Shown: positions 9,099-19,059, counted from the first letter of the stretch. The stretch: DNA of 64,000 bases from Verrucomicrobiota bacterium (GCA_016716505.1 JADJWF010000001.1:186001-250000), one strand, 5' to 3'. The notes: generated by a model not told the origin, from the sequence alone. Numbers and translations: made by a program.

Positions 9099-10585
9099 CG
9101 GTCCTGCTCGGCGAAGGCCCAGAGATGGTCACGACTGCGCACGAAGAGCGTTCCGCGGCTGATTGCCGGCGTGGCCATGACCGGCTCGCCCAAGGGGTTG
9201 CGTGCCAGAACCTCCAACGTGTCGCCCGCCCGCCAAACCACCGCCGTGCCGGGCTGCGAGATCGCGCACACCTTGCCATTGGCGGCGACCGGCGAGGCGT
9301 AGTAATCGCCCAACGCTCCGAGCCGTTCCTCCTGGTACGCCGGCACGCCATTGGTGGCGTTGAAGCACGAGGCAATCCCCCCGTTGCGGACCAGATACAG
9401 CCGGTCCCGATACCACAGGGGCGATGGCACGTACGGCAGGCCGCGCGTCTGCTTCCAGGCGACATGGCTGGCGGTGACGTCACCGTTGCCGCCGGGGCGC
9501 ACCGCCAGCAGCGCGTTTTCCGAGCGGTTGAAGATGCTGGCAATCGTCTCGTACTCGGTGCGGTCGAGCCGGTCGTCGCGGTTCGCGTCCATGTAGTGGA
9601 AGTGCTGCCGTGCGGGGCCGGGCGGCGCTTCCTCCCGCGTCAGCCGGCCGTCGCCATCGGCGTCGGCGCTCGCGATGAACGAGTCCCACGGCGCCACCCG
9701 CGGCACGCCCGACCCGGGGGTCCACCCGGCGACGAAGAGCAGTCCGTTCCCCGTGGCCGGACTGGTACACAGCTCGTTGGGCAGACCGCTAACACTCCAC
9801 CGTTCGGCGCCGTCGCGGGCGGCATAGGCCACCGCGCGAAGGGTCCCGGGCAGAAGGATGTGCGTCTCGCCCGCCCAGTCGAAGACCAAGGGCGTGCCGA
9901 ACCCGCGGCGGAACTCCTCACGCGGCTGTCGCCACGCGACAGAGCCATCCGCTTGTCGAAGGGCGAGCAACTCCGAGCCCGTGTCCTGGTCGCGGGCCAG
10001 AATCAGCAGATCGTCGGTGAGCACCGGCGAAGACCCCACGCCGTGTTGGGTGATCGGTGTGGGCAGGGGCCGACGCCAGAGTTCCCGGCCTGTGAAATCG
10101 TAGCAGGCAGCGCCAAAGGCTCCGAAGTACACCCAGACGCGGTCGCCATCGGTGACCGGGGTGGGTGCGGCCGGGTTGTGCAGCGCGGCGTGTTTCCCCG
10201 CCGTGTCCGCCGGCAACGCCCTTTGCCAGCGCGGCGCGCCGGTCTGGCGGTCGAGGCAAAGCGTCACCAAATCCGGCTCGACGTAGCCGGTCAGGAACAC
10301 GTGATCCCCCCAGACCACGGGAGAGGAATTTCCCACGGGCGTCTTCACCTTCCAAGCGACGTTGGTTTCCCGCCCGAAGTGAACGGGAAAATCGTCCTCC
10401 TCCGCGAACCCGGCGCCGGCCGGGCCCCGGAACTGGGGCCAATTGCCCGCGACCATGCAGGGAATGACCGCCAACAAGGCGATTGCCGCCCAGCCGCGAG
10501 GACGGGCCGCAGCCGACGGGACTCCCTTGAACGGGTCACCGGTCTGACGCTTCGGCAGGGAACAGTCGAGGCGGTTATTCACCAT
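9095..10585 (-). CDS. Exported PQQ-like beta-propeller protein with EF-hand-like insert
   Basis: A 496-residue protein with an N-terminal hydrophobic segment (residues about 32-46) and then NWPQFRGPAGAG, the opening of many BamB-like PQQ-propeller proteins of Verrucomicrobiota and Planctomycetota. Repeated blades show patterns such as GDHVFLTGYVEPD and CLDRQTGAPRWQ. An EF-hand-like calcium motif lies mid-protein (DADGDGRLTREE and DANRDDRLDRTE), inserted between blades. Its role is not known; it is probably periplasmic and scaffolding rather than enzymatic. It lies 12 bases after the GH2 gene and overlaps tlyA by ATGA, so it is in one operon with them. Confidence 0.85.
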   Translation of the reverse strand: MVNNRLDCSLPKRQTGDPFKGVPSAAARPRGWAAIALLAVIPCMVAGNWPQFRGPAGAGFAEEDDFPVHFGRETNVAWKVKTPVGNSSPVVWGDHVFLTGYVEPDLVTLCLDRQTGAPRWQRALPADTAGKHAALHNPAAPTPVTDGDRVWVYFGAFGAACYDFTGRELWRRPLPTPITQHGVGSSPVLTDDLLILARDQDTGSELLALRQADGSVAWRQPREEFRRGFGTPLVFDWAGETHILLPGTLRAVAYAARDGAERWSVSGLPNELCTSPATGNGLLFVAGWTPGSGVPRVAPWDSFIASADADGDGRLTREEAPPGPARQHFHYMDANRDDRLDRTEYETIASIFNRSENALLAVRPGGNGDVTASHVAWKQTRGLPYVPSPLWYRDRLYLVRNGGIASCFNATNGVPAYQEERLGALGDYYASPVAANGKVCAISQPGTAVVWRAGDTLEVLARNPLGEPVMATPAISRGTLFVRSRDHLWAFAEQDR

Positions 10586-10597
10586 TCGCGCTCAGGT

Positions 10598-12763
10598 TCA
10601 ATTGGGGGATGCGGGGGCGACGACCTTGAAGTCGCGCAGGCTGCGGACCTTCTCCGGAACGCCGCCCGCCAAGCTTGCCTCGAGCCGGTAGTCGCCGGGT
10701 TGACGGGGCATCGGCACGGTGAAGCGCGCTATGCTCTGTGCCCACGGCTCAACGGTGGCCGCGACGTTCGCGCTGAACACGGCACGGCTGCCGGCCAGAA
10801 CGCGCAGGCGCACCCGACCGGTCTGTCGTTGGCCCAGGTCGTTCGTGACCACCACGGCGACTTCCCGCTGTTCGCCCGGCGAGACGGTGTCGGCCCAGAA
10901 GTCCGCCATGATCCCCACCGGCGCGAAGGACTCGCGCACGAATTCGTAGAACTTCCGTTCGAAAGTCAGCTTCTCGACATCGGCCCAATGATCGCTGGTG
11001 GCGCCGCCCACGGGCCGGGGCAGGTCGCCGGGTCGCGAGTAACCCAGGAGGCAAAAATGCAGCACGCCGGCGCACTTGCGGCCCGCGCGCCAGAATTCGG
11101 TCTTGGCGGCCAGGGTGCGGGCGTACAGCTCGCGTCGTTGCTCGACGGTCGCGTTTGGCCCGAGGAGTTGCGCATAGACCGGGTCCGTCAGGCAGGTGGG
11201 CTGGCCGTCGCGCGTGAGCCAGAGCCAGGCGTATTCGTTGATCAGAATGGCCGTCTGACGACGTCGCTGCGGCTCTTGCAGCGGGGGCGTGGGGGACACG
11301 GTCGGCATCTGGCGCAGGCGAAAAACCTCCTTGCCCTGCCAGGCGCCGATCATCAGGTACGGATGTGCCTCGACACAGTCAGTGTCGCTCTGCGGTTCGC
11401 CCCAGCCGTTGTCCCACGGGCGATTTGAGAGGTCGAGGGCGCGGACGGCCTGGAGCGCCTTGCCGGTTTCGCTGGTGAAACTCTCGTTCTGCGCGTCCCA
11501 AATCACGACGCTCGGATGGTTCCAGCGCTCGCGCATCCAATCCGCATACTGGGGTATGATCTGCTCGGCGGTGGGACGTTCCGGGCATTGGTCCCGCTCC
11601 CCGCCGAGCAGCCAGATGGGAAACTCGTCCTGAATCAAGATGCCCAATTCATCCGCGATGTCGTACCAAAACTCGGGCGGAAACCCGATGCAGTACCGAA
11701 GCGAGTTCCAGCCCATTTCCTTGACCCGCTGATGCAACCGGCGCACCCAATCTGGGCGCCACGGCCGGTCGCCGCGTTCGGCGTCCTCGAAGAATCGGTA
11801 CAGGGTGATGTTGCTGCCCCGGAGGAAGTACGGCTTGCCGTTGAGCAGCGCGCGTCCCGTGGCCGGATCGAACCGGAAAGCGCGCATCCCAAACCGAGTC
11901 GAAAGCGCGTCCGGCCCGGTGCTCGTCTCGACTTCGTAGAGGAAAGGATCTTCCGGCGACCACAGACGGCAGCCGGCGATCGGGATCACGGCCTCGACCG
12001 TGGCCTCCTGGTCGCGTCGCAGCGAGACGGTGGCAGAACTTGCCCGCCCGACAACGCGCCGGGTGTTGGCCTCACGAACGGTGAACTCCGCGCCGCTCAC
12101 CGTGTCCGGCCCGGAGTTGCGCAGCGTCGTGACCACCCGGACCGCTTGCGCGTCCAGATCCGGCACCGTCTGCACCCGGACGATGTGCGGCGTACCGGAC
12201 AGGATCAGTTCCACCGAGTCGAAGATCCCCGGGATGTACCGGTACTTTTCGAAGTCCCAGCCACCAGGCACGTCGGGCGGGAGAAACTTCCGATGCGCCA
12301 GCACGCGGATGACCACCTCATTCGCACGACCGCCGCCGCGGAGCCAGCGGCGCACGTCGTACCGGGCCGGGGTGAAGCTGGCGAGGCTCTCGCCAACGGG
12401 TTGGCCGTTGAGCCAGACCTTCGCGCCGAACATCGCCTTGTGAACCTTCAACTCCGCGACTGGCGGGATGTCACCGGCGAGGGAGAAGCGGCGGCGGTAC
12501 CAGAATGCCTCCCGCCGGTCATTGTCGTCCCCGACTCCGACGAACGGTGGATCGGCCATGTCGGCGAGGCCGGGGACGGGCACCCGATGATCGAAAGCGG
12601 CCGGCATCTGGTCGCGCCGGCCCTCGGCGATTTCCCACGGACCATCCAGCTTCAACTCCGTGCGGCCGCGCGCGACGTAGTTTCCGGCGGCGAGGACGGT
12701 TGGTCCGGAGAGGGCGCAGACGAGGGGCAGCAGCAGGCAGTTCCAGGCAAGGCGCAAGTTCAT
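10598..12763 (-). CDS. Glycoside hydrolase family 2 enzyme (beta-galactosidase/glucuronidase type)
   Basis: A 721-residue secreted glycosidase with a signal peptide ending near residue 26. GH2 architecture is visible: an N-terminal sugar-binding jelly-roll (about 35-190, with FWYRRRFSL and KVWLNGQPVG), an Ig-like domain (about 195-285), and a TIM barrel from about 290. The acid/base is the glutamate of the Asn-Glu pair N426-E427 in IWDAQNES; the likely nucleophile is E510 in ILINEYAW. Substrate cannot be read from sequence: beta-galactoside, glucuronide and mannoside enzymes share this fold. It is the first gene of the run GH2, PQQ-propeller, tlyA, nadK. Confidence 0.9.
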   Translation of the reverse strand: MNLRLAWNCLLLPLVCALSGPTVLAAGNYVARGRTELKLDGPWEIAEGRRDQMPAAFDHRVPVPGLADMADPPFVGVGDDNDRREAFWYRRRFSLAGDIPPVAELKVHKAMFGAKVWLNGQPVGESLASFTPARYDVRRWLRGGGRANEVVIRVLAHRKFLPPDVPGGWDFEKYRYIPGIFDSVELILSGTPHIVRVQTVPDLDAQAVRVVTTLRNSGPDTVSGAEFTVREANTRRVVGRASSATVSLRRDQEATVEAVIPIAGCRLWSPEDPFLYEVETSTGPDALSTRFGMRAFRFDPATGRALLNGKPYFLRGSNITLYRFFEDAERGDRPWRPDWVRRLHQRVKEMGWNSLRYCIGFPPEFWYDIADELGILIQDEFPIWLLGGERDQCPERPTAEQIIPQYADWMRERWNHPSVVIWDAQNESFTSETGKALQAVRALDLSNRPWDNGWGEPQSDTDCVEAHPYLMIGAWQGKEVFRLRQMPTVSPTPPLQEPQRRRQTAILINEYAWLWLTRDGQPTCLTDPVYAQLLGPNATVEQRRELYARTLAAKTEFWRAGRKCAGVLHFCLLGYSRPGDLPRPVGGATSDHWADVEKLTFERKFYEFVRESFAPVGIMADFWADTVSPGEQREVAVVVTNDLGQRQTGRVRLRVLAGSRAVFSANVAATVEPWAQSIARFTVPMPRQPGDYRLEASLAGGVPEKVRSLRDFKVVAPASPN

Positions 12764-12904
12764 GACAGTGGGGGCCGAGTGCTCACGTGGCCAGCGTTTC
12801 GCAAATCGTCACCCGACGCAAGGCAGGCTTGCCGGCCGCAGCCAGCACCATTCCCGCGGCGGCGTTCGTTGCCGAAGCGGGGCGGACAGATCCGCCCGCC
12901 CGGG

Positions 12905-13378
12905 TCACGGATCTCGGGTTGGCGGGTGAACTGTGGTGCTGCCAGTTTCCTCCCGCCGCAGCGTAACGCCGATGAAGCGCCATTCCGCGGCGAATTGCTC
13001 GAAGGCAAGCTCTCGCCGCCCGCGAAACGGATCGCCAAGAACGATCCGGTCGCTCGTCACGTCGAGCACCGCGACCACATGATCCGTCAGGAGGGCGAAC
13101 TTCACCCACGCCAGCGCCGGTGTTTGCTCCTGCAGTTCGTCCACCGACCGGAATGACCGGTGCGTGGCCCGCAGGCCGGCACGGCCATAGTGAGAGTTTA
13201 GCCGCCCGGCAAGAAGGTCCGGCGGGGTACCCGTGCTGGCGGTTGTCGAGAACAGGAGCGCCAGTTCGCCTTCGTCCGTCGTGATTCCCAGCCGGTTCAG
13301 GGCGGTGACCGTCGCAGCGGGTCCGCAGGTGTAGTCGGTGGTTTGGCGACACACGCCGTCATCATCGAACTGGGTCAC
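12905..13378 (-). CDS. C39-like cysteine peptidase-domain protein
   Basis: About 157 residues from a GTG at 13378. CRQTTDYTCGPAATVTALNRLG is the papain-like C39 signature in which Gln and Cys form the active site. TDHVVAVLDVTSDRIVLGDPFRG supplies the His and Asp. C39 domains cut after Gly-Gly motifs in peptide exporters, but free-standing C39-like proteins also occur as housekeeping or inactive forms. No transmembrane or ABC domain is present. The reading frame stays open upstream, so the true start could lie before 13378. It is divergent from the cyclase gene at 13510. Confidence 0.72.
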   Translation of the reverse strand: MTQFDDDGVCRQTTDYTCGPAATVTALNRLGITTDEGELALLFSTTASTGTPPDLLAGRLNSHYGRAGLRATHRSFRSVDELQEQTPALAWVKFALLTDHVVAVLDVTSDRIVLGDPFRGRRELAFEQFAAEWRFIGVTLRREETGSTTVHPPTRDP

Positions 13379-13509
13379 CAGACCCGCCAGTTCCCGCCTG
13401 CTTGGCTGCCGGCGCCAGCGCGGAAGCCCGCAAAAAGGGATTCGGGAGGGCTCCGACCCCGGTTTTTCCGCTCTTTACACCCCGCCCCCGCCCCCGCCAT
13501 CCTCGCTGG

Positions 13510-15555
13510 ATGTCAGTGACTCGTCTCGAGAGTCGGCGGGTGGAGGCCGCAGCCAGCAAAGTCGGACGTGTGCTGGCCTCCGTTCACGACTTGGAGGCCG
13601 CCGTACAGCGGTCACAAACGTATTTGCTCGGGATCCAGAAGCCCGAGGGCTACTGGATCGGCGAATTGATCGTGGATTGTTCGCTGGTGGCCGACATGGT
13701 GATCTACCACCACTGGGATGGCAGCGTGGACCGGGAGTGGGAACGCAAGGCCATCAACCATCTGTTCTCGCACCAGCTTCCCGATGGCGGTTGGAACATC
13801 TACACGGGCGGTCCGCCGGAAGTGAACGTCACCGTCAAGGCCTACCTCGCCCTGAAGCTGGCGGGCGTGCCCGTGACGGACCCGCGGATGCTGCGGGCGC
13901 GATCCGTGGCGTTGAGCCTGGGCGGCGTGCCGCGCCTGAACACCTTCTCGAAGCTCTATCTGGCCCTCGTGGGCCTTTATCCGTGGAAATACCTGCCGAC
14001 CATTCCCTGCGAGGTGCTGCTCATCGGCAAATGGTTCCACGTGAACTTCTGGGACATGAGCAACTGGTCGCGGGTGATGCTGGTGCCGCTGGCCATCATC
14101 AACCACTTCCGCCCGACCCGCCCGCTGCCCAATGGCGTCACCCTCGATGAGCTCTACCCCGCCGGCTACCACGAGCGCGACCTGCGGTTGCCGCGTGATC
14201 CGGAGATCTTCACCTGGCGCAACTTCTTCCTTGCCCTGGACAAGCTGCACAAGTTTGCCGAGGCGTGGGCGCGTCTGGGGATACACCCCTTCCGGCGTCG
14301 CGCCCTGAAACGGTGCGAGGAATGGATTATCGAGCGAATGGAGGGCTCCGATGGCTTGGGGGCGATCTTTCCGGCCATGCTCAACTGCCTGATCGCGCTG
14401 AAGGTTCTCGGTTACGCGGACGACCACCCCTTGGTTCAGCGGGCGTGGACGGCCTTGAAAGAACTCCAGCACGAGGAGCCGGACTCAGTGCGCATCGAGC
14501 CGTGCTTCTCACCGGTATGGGATTCGGCCATCACGGCCATCGCGCTCCGGGAGTCCGGCGTGCCGGAGGACGATCCGCGGATGAAGGCCGTGGGCCGCTG
14601 GTTGCTGGAAAAGGAGATCCGCTTCCGTGGCGACTGGGTTCAGAAGAATCCTGCCGAGGTCGAGCCGAGCGGCTGGGTCTTCGAGTTCGCCAACAAGTGG
14701 AACCCGGACGTGGATGACACCGCAATGGTCCTGCTCGCCCTGCGACTCATTGCCACGGACGACCCCAAGGCCCGCGATGCGGCCTACCGTCGCGGGCTGA
14801 ACTGGATGCTGACCTTCCAATGCAAGGACGGTGGCTGGGCGGCCTTCGACAAGGACTGCACCAAGAACATCCTCACCAAGGTGCCCTTCGCCGATCACAA
14901 CGCGATGCTGGATCCGGAGTGCGCCGACATCACAGCCCGCATCCTCGAGGTGCTCGGTCACGAGAAGTTTCCGCTGGATCATCCGCAAGTCGCCCGGGCC
15001 ATCGAATACCTGCGGCGAGAACAAGAGCCGGACGGCACCTGGTACGGACGGTGGGGCGTGAACTACATCTACGGGACCTGGCAGACGCTCCGCGGGCTGC
15101 ACGTGCTGGGCTACCCGATGAACGAACCCTGGCTCCTCAAGGCGAGGGACTGGTACGAGAGCGTTCAACACCCGGACGGCGGGTGGGGCGAGCGTTGCGA
15201 CACCTACGAGGACCCGGTCTTCAAGGGCCGCGGGCCCAGCACCGCCTCGCAAACCGCCTGGGCCGTCATGGCGTTGTGTACGTTTGGCGACCCTGACCGG
15301 CCGAGTCTGGTGCGGGGCGTCGAGTACTTGATCCGCACCCAGAATCCGGATGGCTCCTGGAGCGAGGAGGAAGTGACGGGCACCGGCTTTCCGAAGGTCT
15401 TCTACCTCAAGTACGACATGTATCGGAATAGCTGGCCGCTGCTGGCTCTGGCCACCTACCGCCAGCTTTGCGAGCGCGAGGGCAAGCCCATCAACGGCAT
15501 CTCGCGTGCGCTGGGCGAGTCGCTCCGGGTGGTCACGGCCACGCCTTCCCGCTAA
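13510..15555 (+). CDS. shc: Squalene-hopene cyclase
   Basis: Cyclises squalene to hopene, the core of hopanoid membrane lipids. The protein has 681 residues from the ATG at 13510 (MSVTRLESRR); an in-frame start at 13402 would add 36 unlikely residues. The catalytic DXDD motif is D400-V-D402-D403 in NPDVDDTAM. Repeated QW-type motifs are clear, including GYWIGEL, LPDGGWNI, CKDGGWAAFDKD, EPDGTWYGRWG, HPDGGWGE and NPDGSWSEEE. The protein associates with the inner membrane. The gene is followed after 53 bases by mqnA, so two isoprenoid-related products lie side by side. No squalene synthase genes (hpnC/D/E) are in the window. Confidence 0.96.
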   Translation: MSVTRLESRRVEAAASKVGRVLASVHDLEAAVQRSQTYLLGIQKPEGYWIGELIVDCSLVADMVIYHHWDGSVDREWERKAINHLFSHQLPDGGWNIYTGGPPEVNVTVKAYLALKLAGVPVTDPRMLRARSVALSLGGVPRLNTFSKLYLALVGLYPWKYLPTIPCEVLLIGKWFHVNFWDMSNWSRVMLVPLAIINHFRPTRPLPNGVTLDELYPAGYHERDLRLPRDPEIFTWRNFFLALDKLHKFAEAWARLGIHPFRRRALKRCEEWIIERMEGSDGLGAIFPAMLNCLIALKVLGYADDHPLVQRAWTALKELQHEEPDSVRIEPCFSPVWDSAITAIALRESGVPEDDPRMKAVGRWLLEKEIRFRGDWVQKNPAEVEPSGWVFEFANKWNPDVDDTAMVLLALRLIATDDPKARDAAYRRGLNWMLTFQCKDGGWAAFDKDCTKNILTKVPFADHNAMLDPECADITARILEVLGHEKFPLDHPQVARAIEYLRREQEPDGTWYGRWGVNYIYGTWQTLRGLHVLGYPMNEPWLLKARDWYESVQHPDGGWGERCDTYEDPVFKGRGPSTASQTAWAVMALCTFGDPDRPSLVRGVEYLIRTQNPDGSWSEEEVTGTGFPKVFYLKYDMYRNSWPLLALATYRQLCEREGKPINGISRALGESLRVVTATPSR

Positions 15556-15608
15556 CCGAGGGCCCCCGCCGCCGGCCCACACTGGCACCGGCGGGCCCTG
15601 GCAAACGC

Positions 15609-16361
15609 ATGTTCCGCATCGGGTCGGTCCCGTACCTCAACAGTCTGCCGTTGACCTGCGGATTGGAGGCCGAGACGCGGTTCGCGCCGCCGTCCGAACT
15701 CGCGCGGCTGCTCCAACGCGAGGAATTGGAGGCGGCACTCGTCAGCGTGACCGAGGTGCTCTTGAGCGATCGCTACGAGGTGCTGGACGGCGTGGCCATC
15801 GGTTCAGATGGACCCGTGCGGAGCGTCGTCCTCGCTCATCGCGTGCCGCTCAACGAGGTGCGCGCCGTCCATTGCGACCCGGCGTCGCTCACGAGCGTGA
15901 ACCTCCTGAAAGTCCTGCTTGCGGAGCACCGCCTGGCGGCGCGGTTTGTCCCGCTTACGGATTACCGCCTGGCCGCCGAACTGGACGCCGTGCTGCTGAT
16001 CGGCGATCGCGCGCTCGACTTCTCCCTCACCGGCCATCCGCACACGGTCTGGGACCTGGGCGAAGCGTGGCGGGGCATGACCGGGCTGCCGTTCGTGTTC
16101 GCCGTCTGGGCGTTGCGGCGGGGAGCGCACGCGGCGGCCGACCGGGCGCGCCTGCGCGAGGCCAAGCGGCGCGGCCTGGCGGAACTCGACCGGCTGATTG
16201 CGGCGTGGCCAGCCTACACCCCGGAATTCCGCAAGCGCTATCTCACCGAAAACGTGAGGTTCGACCTGGGGCCGGCGGAAAAGGCCGGGCTGGAACGGTT
16301 CGCCGAACTCCTCGCCCGCCACCAGACGGGCCGCGTCCATCCGGTCCGTTTTGTGGCCTGA
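15609..16361 (+). CDS. mqnA: Chorismate dehydratase of the futalosine menaquinone pathway
   Basis: Makes 3-enolpyruvyl-benzoate from chorismate, the first step of the futalosine route to menaquinone. The 250-residue protein starts MFRIGSVPYLNSLPLTCGL, a family hallmark, and has the expected SVTEVL and VLLIGDRALDF segments with TGLPFVFAVWA. Length is close to the family norm. It probably shares a transcript with the upstream cyclase gene. Presence implies futalosine-type respiration quinone synthesis; mqnB-E are not in the window. Confidence 0.92.
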   Translation: MFRIGSVPYLNSLPLTCGLEAETRFAPPSELARLLQREELEAALVSVTEVLLSDRYEVLDGVAIGSDGPVRSVVLAHRVPLNEVRAVHCDPASLTSVNLLKVLLAEHRLAARFVPLTDYRLAAELDAVLLIGDRALDFSLTGHPHTVWDLGEAWRGMTGLPFVFAVWALRRGAHAAADRARLREAKRRGLAELDRLIAAWPAYTPEFRKRYLTENVRFDLGPAEKAGLERFAELLARHQTGRVHPVRFVA

Positions 16362-16384
16362 ACCGCCGGGGGGCTGCCTCTGTC

Positions 16385-17908
16385 TTAAACCTCCCAGCCC
16401 GGACGGGCCGGGGGATTGATCATTTCCCGGGCAAGGGCCGGCCCGGTCAACGTGCGGGTGGCGGCGTCCCAGCCAAGGCGTTCGCCGGTCCGAATGGCCA
16501 TCGTGCTGAGGCACAGCGCCTCGGTGACGGTCGCGGAGAACTCGAAGTTCGCCCCAGTGGGTTGCGACCGGTCGTGAATGGCGTTGAGCCACTCTCGCTC
16601 ATTGCCCGGCGACCGCGGCAGCGTCTTGGGCGGCTCGGTGAACGTCCGCATCCTGGCGCGCGGAATCAGGCGTGGCCGGCCGCCCACGAAATCGGCGAGG
16701 ATGCTCCCGGCCTCGCCCACGAACAGCAGCCCCTCGGCGTCGAGGCGTTCGTCAGCATCCAGTTGGGCAGGTCGTTCCGGCCGCAGGCCGCCCTCAAACC
16801 AACGCAGCGCGACCGCCGGTCGCCCGCCTGCCGCCGGGAAGTGAAGGTGGACGAGGGACGCCTGCGGGTAGCTGTCCGGATAGCGGTGGGTGGAGCTCGC
16901 TTCGGCCGTCGTTGGCGCGGTCAGCTTCAACACCCGAAAAATCGTGTCGAAGCTGTAGCAACCCATGTCGCCGAACGCGCCGCACCCGAAGTCGTACCAC
17001 CCGCGCCACACAAACGGCAGATACGCATGGTTGAACGGCCGATAGGCGGCCGGTCCCAGCCACAAGTCCCAGTCCAAGCCCGCAGGAACCGGCTGCGCTT
17101 CGCTCGGTGTCGGCAGGCCCTGCGGCCAGAGGGGGCGCGAGGACCAGTTGAGGACTTCCCGCACCGGTCCGATGGCGCCGGCGGCCACCCACTCGCACAA
17201 GCGGCGCGTGTCCTCTGAGGCCTGCGGGCCCACCGCCACCTGGGTGGCCACTTTGGTTTCCCGCGCCACTTCCGCCATCCGCCATGCCTCGTGCATCGTG
17301 CGGGTCATGGGCTTCTGACAAAAGACATGTTTTCCCGCCTTCATCGCGGCGATCGAAATGACCGCGTGGACGTGGTCGGTGCTGCCGACCACCACGGCGT
17401 CGAAGTCGCGCTCCCGTGCCAGCAACTCGCGGAAGTCCGCGTACGCGGCGCAGCCGGAGGAACGGTTCGTGCCGAGGCGCTTCGCGTTCCACGCATCCAC
17501 GATCTTGCGGCACGGCTCGTACCCGGCCACGCCCGTGGTGCAGCGCAACGTGGGCGTCAACTGGATCGGCTGGTTCGGGCTCAGCCACTCCCAGCCGGAA
17601 CCGACCTCGAGCAGCCGATGCACCGCGTTGCAGAATTCGTGGTCGCTCCACTGCGGATAATCCGCCGCCTCGCGCACCGGGTCACAGACCGCGACCGCCT
17701 GGACATCCGGCTCCTTGAGGAAGTTCAGCATCACGCGCAGTCCCTGCGATCCGACTCCGATGAATGCGACGTTGATGCGGCTGTTGGGAGCCGCGGCCTG
17801 GCCGCGTCCCAGCACGGCGGCAGGGACGAGGCTGAACGTCAGGGCGGCCTGGCCGGAGCGGGCAAGAAACGCGCGCCGCGAGGCGACGGGGTAACGGGAA
17901 GCTTTCAT
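16385..17908 (-). CDS. Gfo/Idh/MocA-family oxidoreductase, Tat-exported
   Basis: A 507-residue NAD(P)-dependent dehydrogenase-like protein. The N-terminus has a twin-arginine signal (SRRAFLARSG) followed by a hydrophobic segment, so it is exported folded. The Rossmann domain begins at INVAFIGVGSQGL, and VCDPVREAADYPQW, VVVGSTDHVHA and KHVFCQKPMTRTMHEAWRM match the Gfo/Idh/MocA fold; K in QKPM is the usual catalytic lysine region. Secreted members are abundant in Verrucomicrobiota and Planctomycetota, probably acting on sugars, but the substrate is unknown. It is divergent from the glycosyltransferase gene. Confidence 0.9.
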   Translation of the reverse strand: MKASRYPVASRRAFLARSGQAALTFSLVPAAVLGRGQAAAPNSRINVAFIGVGSQGLRVMLNFLKEPDVQAVAVCDPVREAADYPQWSDHEFCNAVHRLLEVGSGWEWLSPNQPIQLTPTLRCTTGVAGYEPCRKIVDAWNAKRLGTNRSSGCAAYADFRELLARERDFDAVVVGSTDHVHAVISIAAMKAGKHVFCQKPMTRTMHEAWRMAEVARETKVATQVAVGPQASEDTRRLCEWVAAGAIGPVREVLNWSSRPLWPQGLPTPSEAQPVPAGLDWDLWLGPAAYRPFNHAYLPFVWRGWYDFGCGAFGDMGCYSFDTIFRVLKLTAPTTAEASSTHRYPDSYPQASLVHLHFPAAGGRPAVALRWFEGGLRPERPAQLDADERLDAEGLLFVGEAGSILADFVGGRPRLIPRARMRTFTEPPKTLPRSPGNEREWLNAIHDRSQPTGANFEFSATVTEALCLSTMAIRTGERLGWDAATRTLTGPALAREMINPPARPGWEV

Positions 17909-18039
17909 GGGTGAATCCTGGCTTTGTTGGGCGGGAGCCTACGAGCGGCGCCGCGAATCGCAAGCGCTCCGAGCCACCGGGTCTCCCGCCGGTCCCATCC
18001 GCCTTGAGACCGCAGCCGCCTTCACGGTTGAATCGCGCG

Positions 18040-19059
18040 GTGAAGGCTCCCTGCGTCAGCGTCGTCATGCCCGTTCGCAACGCCGTTGCCACGGTGGGTG
18101 TGGCCGTCCAGAGCATCGTCGAGCAGGCGTTCACCGACTGGGAACTCGTGGCGGTGGATGACGGTTCAACTGACGGCACGGACCAACGGCTGAGACAATT
18201 GGGGGCCGGGGAACCGCGAATCCGCGTCGTGTACCGCCCTGCGCGCGGCATTGTCGCGGCCCTGAACGAAGGGATGGCGCTCGCGCGCGGCCGGTTGATC
18301 GCCCGGATGGACGCGGATGACGAGTCTCACCCCGAGCGATTGGCGCAGCAGGTGGCGGCACTCGAGCGGGACCCGGGTTCGGGCGTGGTGGGAACGCGGG
18401 TGGCCTTCGGGGGCGACCCGCTCGCGCAAGCCGGTTACGCGCTGCACGTGGCCTGGTTGAACGCGCTGGTGACACGCCGTGAGATCAGTCTGAACCGGTT
18501 TGTGGAGTCGCCGTTTGCCCACCCCTCGGTCATGTTCCGGCGCGAGCTGGTGGAGCGCCACGGTGGGTATCGTGACGGACCGTTTCCGGAGGATTACGAG
18601 CTCTGGCTGCGATGGCTGGAGGCTGGCGTGGAGATGGCGAAGGTGCCGGCCACGCTCCTGACGTGGAACGATCCGCCTGGCCGGCTGTCGCGCACCGACC
18701 CGCGGTACGACGCGGAGGCATTTCACACCTGCAAGGCACCGTACCTGGCCCGTTGGTTGGCGCGCCACGTCAGCGCGCGGCGGCAAATACTGGTCTGGGG
18801 CGCCGGGCGGCCGACGCGGCGGCGCGCGGAGTGGTTGGTTCGCCACGGGGTGGAGATCCACGGCTATGTGGATGTAGATCCGCAAAAGATCGGCCGGCAG
18901 TTCGCTGGACGCCCAGTCGTGGGTCCGGACGCGGTGCCGTCCCCGGATGCGGTCTTCATTCTCGGCTATGTCGCCAAGCGCGGCGCGCGGGAGCTGATTC
19001 GAGATTGCCTGGGCAGGCGCGGGTACGAGGAGGGACGCGACTTCCTATTGGCGGCCTGA
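18040..19059 (+). CDS. Family 2 glycosyltransferase with a C-terminal nucleotide-binding-like domain
   Basis: GT2 domain: VSVVMPVRNAVATVGVAVQSI, the nucleotide-sugar site VDDGSTDGT, and the metal motif MDADDESHPERLAQQ, with PFPEDYELWLRW supplying the catalytic base region. After residue about 240 comes a second domain (QILVWGAGRPTRRRAEWL to EEGRDFLLAA) resembling a nucleotide-binding or epimerase-like fold, seen fused to GT2 enzymes in some bacteria. The start at GTG 18040 is favoured because it begins just before the conserved strand; TTG 18028 and ATG 17911 are possible, but the latter runs up to the divergent gene's start. Role probably surface polysaccharide or glycolipid synthesis. It converges with the amidohydrolase gene: their stop codons touch. 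Confidence 0.85.
   Translation: MKAPCVSVVMPVRNAVATVGVAVQSIVEQAFTDWELVAVDDGSTDGTDQRLRQLGAGEPRIRVVYRPARGIVAALNEGMALARGRLIARMDADDESHPERLAQQVAALERDPGSGVVGTRVAFGGDPLAQAGYALHVAWLNALVTRREISLNRFVESPFAHPSVMFRRELVERHGGYRDGPFPEDYELWLRWLEAGVEMAKVPATLLTWNDPPGRLSRTDPRYDAEAFHTCKAPYLARWLARHVSARRQILVWGAGRPTRRRAEWLVRHGVEIHGYVDVDPQKIGRQFAGRPVVGPDAVPSPDAVFILGYVAKRGARELIRDCLGRRGYEEGRDFLLAA

Noticed and set aside
9125..11428. A 767-codon plus-strand open frame
   Set aside because: It lies antisense to the PQQ-propeller and GH2 genes, has arginine/proline/glycine-rich composition and no domain; it is a high-GC shadow frame.
13402..13509. A longer N-terminus for the squalene-hopene cyclase
   Set aside because: The added 36 residues are Pro/Arg-rich, lie in the divergent promoter gap, and are not conserved; the ATG at 13510 gives the standard N-terminus.
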